In this document: positions 5,728 through 8,193 of the stretch, piece after piece
How positions within the stretch are numbered: the first letter of the stretch is position 1
Layout: each line of letters opens with the position of its first letter
From: an uncultured Bacteroidaceae bacterium
GTDB taxonomy: Bacteria; Bacteroidota; Bacteroidia; Bacteroidales; Bacteroidaceae
DNA: 8,193 nucleotides
Direction of reading: 5' to 3'
NCBI GenBank assembly: GCA_904501775.1
Contig: CAJGCJ010000088.1
Span: 1 to 8,193, forward strand
Notes under the pieces: generated by a model
The model's database searches: none
What the model saw: only the letters and a program-made list of their open reading frames with translations
Told to the model about the DNA's origin: nothing
Translations under genes and position numbers: made by a program

Positions 5728-6891
5728 ATGCTTACACAAATTATCAATGCCAAGATTCTGACACCGCAAGGTTGGTTGAATAACGGCTCACTCATTGTAA
5801 GAGACAACAAGATTCTTGAGGTTACAAATTGCGACCTCGCAGTTATTGGCGCTGAAGTCATTGACGCCAAGGGTATGTATGTAGTACCCGGCGGCGTAGA
5901 GATTCACGTTCACGGCGGTGGTGGCCGCGACTTCATGGAGGGTGACGAAGAGGCTTTCCGCGTTGCAGTTGCCGCTCACATGAAACATGGTACAACAAGT
6001 ATCTTCCCCACTCTTTCATCATCTACAGTGCCCATGATTGAGGCTGCAGCCGAGGTGTGTACAAAATTGATGAACGAGCCCGACAGCCCCATCCTTGGAC
6101 TTCACCTTGAGGGACACTACCTCAACATGAAGATGGCAGGCGGTCAGATTCCCGAGAACATCAAAGATCCCGACCCTGCAGAGTACATTCCTTTGATTGA
6201 GAAATGGGATTGCATCAAGCGTTGGGACGCAGCCCCCGAGCTCCCCGGTGCAATGCAGTTCGGTAAATACATCTCGTCAAAAGGCATTTTGGCTTCCGTA
6301 GCCCACACACAAGCCGAGTTCGAGGAGATTCACACAGCTTATGACAACGGTTATACTCACGCTACACACTTCTACAATGCGATGCCCGGTTTCCACAAAC
6401 GTCGCGAGTACAAGTACGAGGGTACAGTAGAGAGCATCTATCTGCACGACGATTTCACTGTTGAGGTTGTTGCAGACGGTATTCACGTGCCTCCTACCAT
6501 CCTGCGCCTTGTTTACAAGATTAAGGGTGTTGAGCGTGCTTGTGTAATCACCGATGCTTTGGCATGCGCAGCCAGCGACAGCAACGTAGCATTCGACCCA
6601 CGTGTCATCATCGAGGACGGTGTATGCAAACTTGCCGACCATTCGGCCTTGGCCGGTTCTATAGCTACAATGGACCGCCTTATCAGAACATTGGTACAGA
6701 AAGCCGAGATTCCTTTGGAGGATGCAATACGCATGGCTTCGGAGACACCTGCAAAGATTATGAACGTATACGACAGAAAGGGTTCTTTGCAGAAGGACAA
6801 GGATGCCGACTTCATGATACTCGACGCCGACCTCAACAATCGTGTAGTGTGGGCAATGGGCAAGATTGTTGAAGGCACATTGAACCTATAA
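5728..6891 (+). CDS. nagA: N-acetylglucosamine-6-phosphate deacetylase
   Basis: A 387-residue cytoplasmic amidohydrolase that removes acetate from GlcNAc-6-phosphate to give glucosamine-6-phosphate, used in amino-sugar catabolism and cell-wall recycling. The fold signature is complete: the metal pair H60-x-H62 in PGGVEIHVHGGGG; E128 in LGLHLEGHYLN; H193 in SVAHTQAEF; H214 in THATHFYNAMPGF; H253 in VADGIHVPP for substrate; and the catalytic D276 in CVITDALA. The first ~50 and last ~40 residues form the small beta domain, ending with DADFMILDADLN. Unlike E. coli NagA, the HxH pair is intact, so a two-metal site is possible; this is inference from the motif. EGHY replaces the more common EGP(F/W) after the metal glutamate, a variant I recall from Bacteroides NagA. 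The ATG at 5728 fits the family start MLTQIINAKILT. No nagB or transporter gene is adjacent. It is divergent from glnN and ends in its own terminator. Confidence 0.96.
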   Translation: MLTQIINAKILTPQGWLNNGSLIVRDNKILEVTNCDLAVIGAEVIDAKGMYVVPGGVEIHVHGGGGRDFMEGDEEAFRVAVAAHMKHGTTSIFPTLSSSTVPMIEAAAEVCTKLMNEPDSPILGLHLEGHYLNMKMAGGQIPENIKDPDPAEYIPLIEKWDCIKRWDAAPELPGAMQFGKYISSKGILASVAHTQAEFEEIHTAYDNGYTHATHFYNAMPGFHKRREYKYEGTVESIYLHDDFTVEVVADGIHVPPTILRLVYKIKGVERACVITDALACAASDSNVAFDPRVIIEDGVCKLADHSALAGSIATMDRLIRTLVQKAEIPLEDAIRMASETPAKIMNVYDRKGSLQKDKDADFMILDADLNNRVVWAMGKIVEGTLNL

Positions 6892-6906
6892 TATCCGTAT
6901 CGACAC

Positions 6907-6946
6907 ATCACAAAAAAAGAACCCCCGGGGGTTCTTTTTTTGTGAT
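6907..6946. terminator. Perfect 40-bp palindromic terminator after nagA
   Basis: Positions 6907-6926 are the exact reverse complement of 6927-6946. The core GAACCCCC/GGGGGTTC is flanked by seven A on the left and seven T on the right, so each strand reads a GC-rich stem followed by a T-run. It starts 15 nt after the nagA stop. It can act as an efficient Rho-independent terminator in both directions, although only nagA needs it here. Confidence 0.92.
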
Positions 6947-7031
6947 TATAAAAACCTATTACAATAGTATAAAAAAGATTAAGCAAATAAAAATTATTGG
7001 GGAATTGAATAAAAAGCATTTTGTAATTGTT

Positions 7032-7039
7032 TATTTTTG
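7032..7039 (+). promoter_or_regulatory. Promoter -7 box of the M3 peptidase gene
   Basis: TATTTTTG is a perfect TAnnTTTG match in the AT-rich gap after the nagA terminator. The nearest TTG upstream (7005-7007) is 24 nt away, longer than the usual 19-21, so the -33 element is poor. Transcription would start near 7046, leaving a leader of 18 nt to the ATG at 7064 or 39 nt to the one at 7085. Confidence 0.45.
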
Positions 7040-7063
7040 CAGATTATAGATTTTATCATAGAT

Positions 7064-8193
7064 ATGAAAGACGAAAGGTGTAACATGATTGAAAATAACC
7101 CGTTTGCAAACGCATACAACACTCCATTCAATTCAATTCCATACGACCGCATAGAACTGTCACATTTCATACCGGCCGTAAAAGAGGGAATAAGACGTGA
7201 GCAAGAGAGCATTGACAGAATATGCAGCAACACTCAAAAGCCTACGTTCGATAATACTATTGTTGAGTTTGAACGTTCGGGAAGCATGCTGGGCGATGTC
7301 ATGTGTGCATTCGAGGCACTTTATAATGCACACAGCTATGACGAAATAATAGAGGTGTCAGAGGAGATTCAGAAGCTATACACCGAGCACAAGAACAATA
7401 TCACACTTAACGAGGCCCTCTTTGCAAAGATCAAGGCGGTGTATGAAAACCCCGACAAGGAACTTACAAAGGAGCAGCAGCGTCTGTTGCAGGAGACATA
7501 CACCATGTTTGTGCGTTCGGGCGCAAACCTTATCGGTGAAGAGAGAAACGAATATCGCGAGATATGCCGCGAACTGAGTATGCTGTCGCTGAAGTTCCAA
7601 GAGAATGTAATAAAGGATACTGATGCTTTCACGCTGCATATCACCGACGCAAAAGATATCGAAGGAGTGCCCGAGGATGTTGTCGAGGGTGCGGAAGCTG
7701 CTGCAAAAGAGCAAGAGAAAGAGGGATGGATATTCACCCTTCATCGTCCCAGCTATATACCATTCATCACTTTCTGCAAGAACAGGGAACTGCGTCGGCA
7801 GATGTATGTTGCATACAGCACCATAGGTGCAAAGAGCAATGCTTACGACAACAGGGAGATTGTAAAAAGAACTGTAAATACACGACTCAGATTGGCAAAT
7901 CTGTTAGGTTACAGCACTTACAGCGACTATGTACTGGCCGAACGTATGGCGCAGAACAGCGATGCTGTATTCGCCATGCTTGGAAAGCTGACATGGGCAT
8001 ATATGCCGGCTGCCAAAAAGGAGGTGAGCGAGATTATCGCACTTGCAAAAGAGTTGGAAGGCAATGACTTCGAGTTCATGCCATGGGATTTCGCATATTA
8101 CAGCGAAAAGCTGAAAGAGAGAAAATACAGCATAAGCGACGAGATGACACGCCCCTATTTCAATCTTGAACAGGCCATATATGGTGTCTTTTA
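7064..8193 (+). CDS. M3-family zinc metallopeptidase (peptidyl-dipeptidase Dcp / oligopeptidase A type), N-terminal part, 3' truncated
   Basis: The frame is open from the ATG at 7064 to the right edge: 376 complete codons plus 2 nt of the next, with no stop. The visible part is the helical N-terminal half of M3A peptidases: NPFANAYNTPFNSIPYDRI at about 12-30; THEN a long helical section; LHRPSYIPFITFCKNRELRRQMYVAY at about 226-251; RLANLLGYSTYSDYVLAERMA at 276-296; and PWDFAYYSEKLKERKY followed by RPYFNLEQAIYGVF at 340-376. Family members run about 680-700 residues, so the zinc site HExxH lies past the edge and catalysis cannot be confirmed. These enzymes act on short peptides in peptide turnover; Dcp removes C-terminal dipeptides. 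There is no signal peptide, so it is probably cytoplasmic. An alternative ATG at 7085 (MIENNPF) is preceded by AAAGG and matches the family start about as well; I cannot decide between them. Dcp versus PrlC cannot be settled from this half. Confidence 0.9.
   Translation, partial: MKDERCNMIENNPFANAYNTPFNSIPYDRIELSHFIPAVKEGIRREQESIDRICSNTQKPTFDNTIVEFERSGSMLGDVMCAFEALYNAHSYDEIIEVSEEIQKLYTEHKNNITLNEALFAKIKAVYENPDKELTKEQQRLLQETYTMFVRSGANLIGEERNEYREICRELSMLSLKFQENVIKDTDAFTLHITDAKDIEGVPEDVVEGAEAAAKEQEKEGWIFTLHRPSYIPFITFCKNRELRRQMYVAYSTIGAKSNAYDNREIVKRTVNTRLRLANLLGYSTYSDYVLAERMAQNSDAVFAMLGKLTWAYMPAAKKEVSEIIALAKELEGNDFEFMPWDFAYYSEKLKERKYSISDEMTRPYFNLEQAIYGVF

Noticed and set aside
6513..7019. Minus-strand frame overlapping the end of nagA and its terminator
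   Set aside because: It is antisense to conserved NagA residues and runs through a strong palindromic terminator; the product has no recognisable motif.
1..8193. Mobile element, CRISPR array, tRNA/rRNA or defence/secretion cluster
   Set aside because: No spaced direct repeats, transposase or integrase motifs, or cloverleaf sequences were seen. All substantial frames are core metabolic or housekeeping genes with similar base composition.

Overview
The window looks like chromosomal DNA from a Bacteroidota bacterium of the order Bacteroidales (Bacteroides/Prevotella-like gut lineages). Four signs agree. The primary sigma factor is the short 286-residue form that lacks region 1.1. Glutamine synthetase is the large type III (GlnN) enzyme. 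Promoter-like sites match the Bacteroides pattern (TTTG or TTG near -33, 19-20 nt, then TAnnTTTG near -7). Start codons sit behind AT-rich leaders without clear Shine-Dalgarno sequences. I cannot name the genus.

Layout from left to right. (1) 1-567 (+): C-terminal end of an HtrA/DegP-family periplasmic serine protease, with the end of PDZ1 and all of PDZ2, closed by a strong hairpin at 606-645. (2) 568-877: AT-rich gap holding that hairpin and the rpoD promoter. (3) 878-1738 (+): rpoD, with a terminator at 1759-1791. (4) 1804-2951 (-): a two-gene unit, ribE (riboflavin synthase) followed 8 nt later by an FMN-dependent nitroreductase, convergent with rpoD and read from a promoter at 2991-3022. 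(5) 3079-5262 (-): glnN, with a good promoter at 5338-5368 and an imperfect dyad in its leader. (6) 5263-5727: 465-bp AT-rich divergent region, which also contains an uncertain 54-codon open frame. (7) 5728-6891 (+): nagA, N-acetylglucosamine-6-phosphate deacetylase, ended by a perfect 40-bp palindromic terminator. (8) 7064 to the right edge (+): N-terminal half of an M3-family zinc oligopeptidase without signal peptide; the frame is open to the edge.

Functionally this is a housekeeping neighbourhood: envelope protein quality control, the primary sigma factor, flavin synthesis plus a flavoenzyme, ammonium assimilation, amino-sugar use and peptide turnover. The divergent glnN/nagA pair puts an ammonium-consuming enzyme beside an amino-sugar catabolic enzyme, but the sequence shows no proof of joint control. 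I see no mobile element, CRISPR array, tRNA, rRNA, defence or biosynthetic cluster. I found no convincing new biological system; the most open items are the small frame upstream of nagA and the regulatory structure of the glnN leader.
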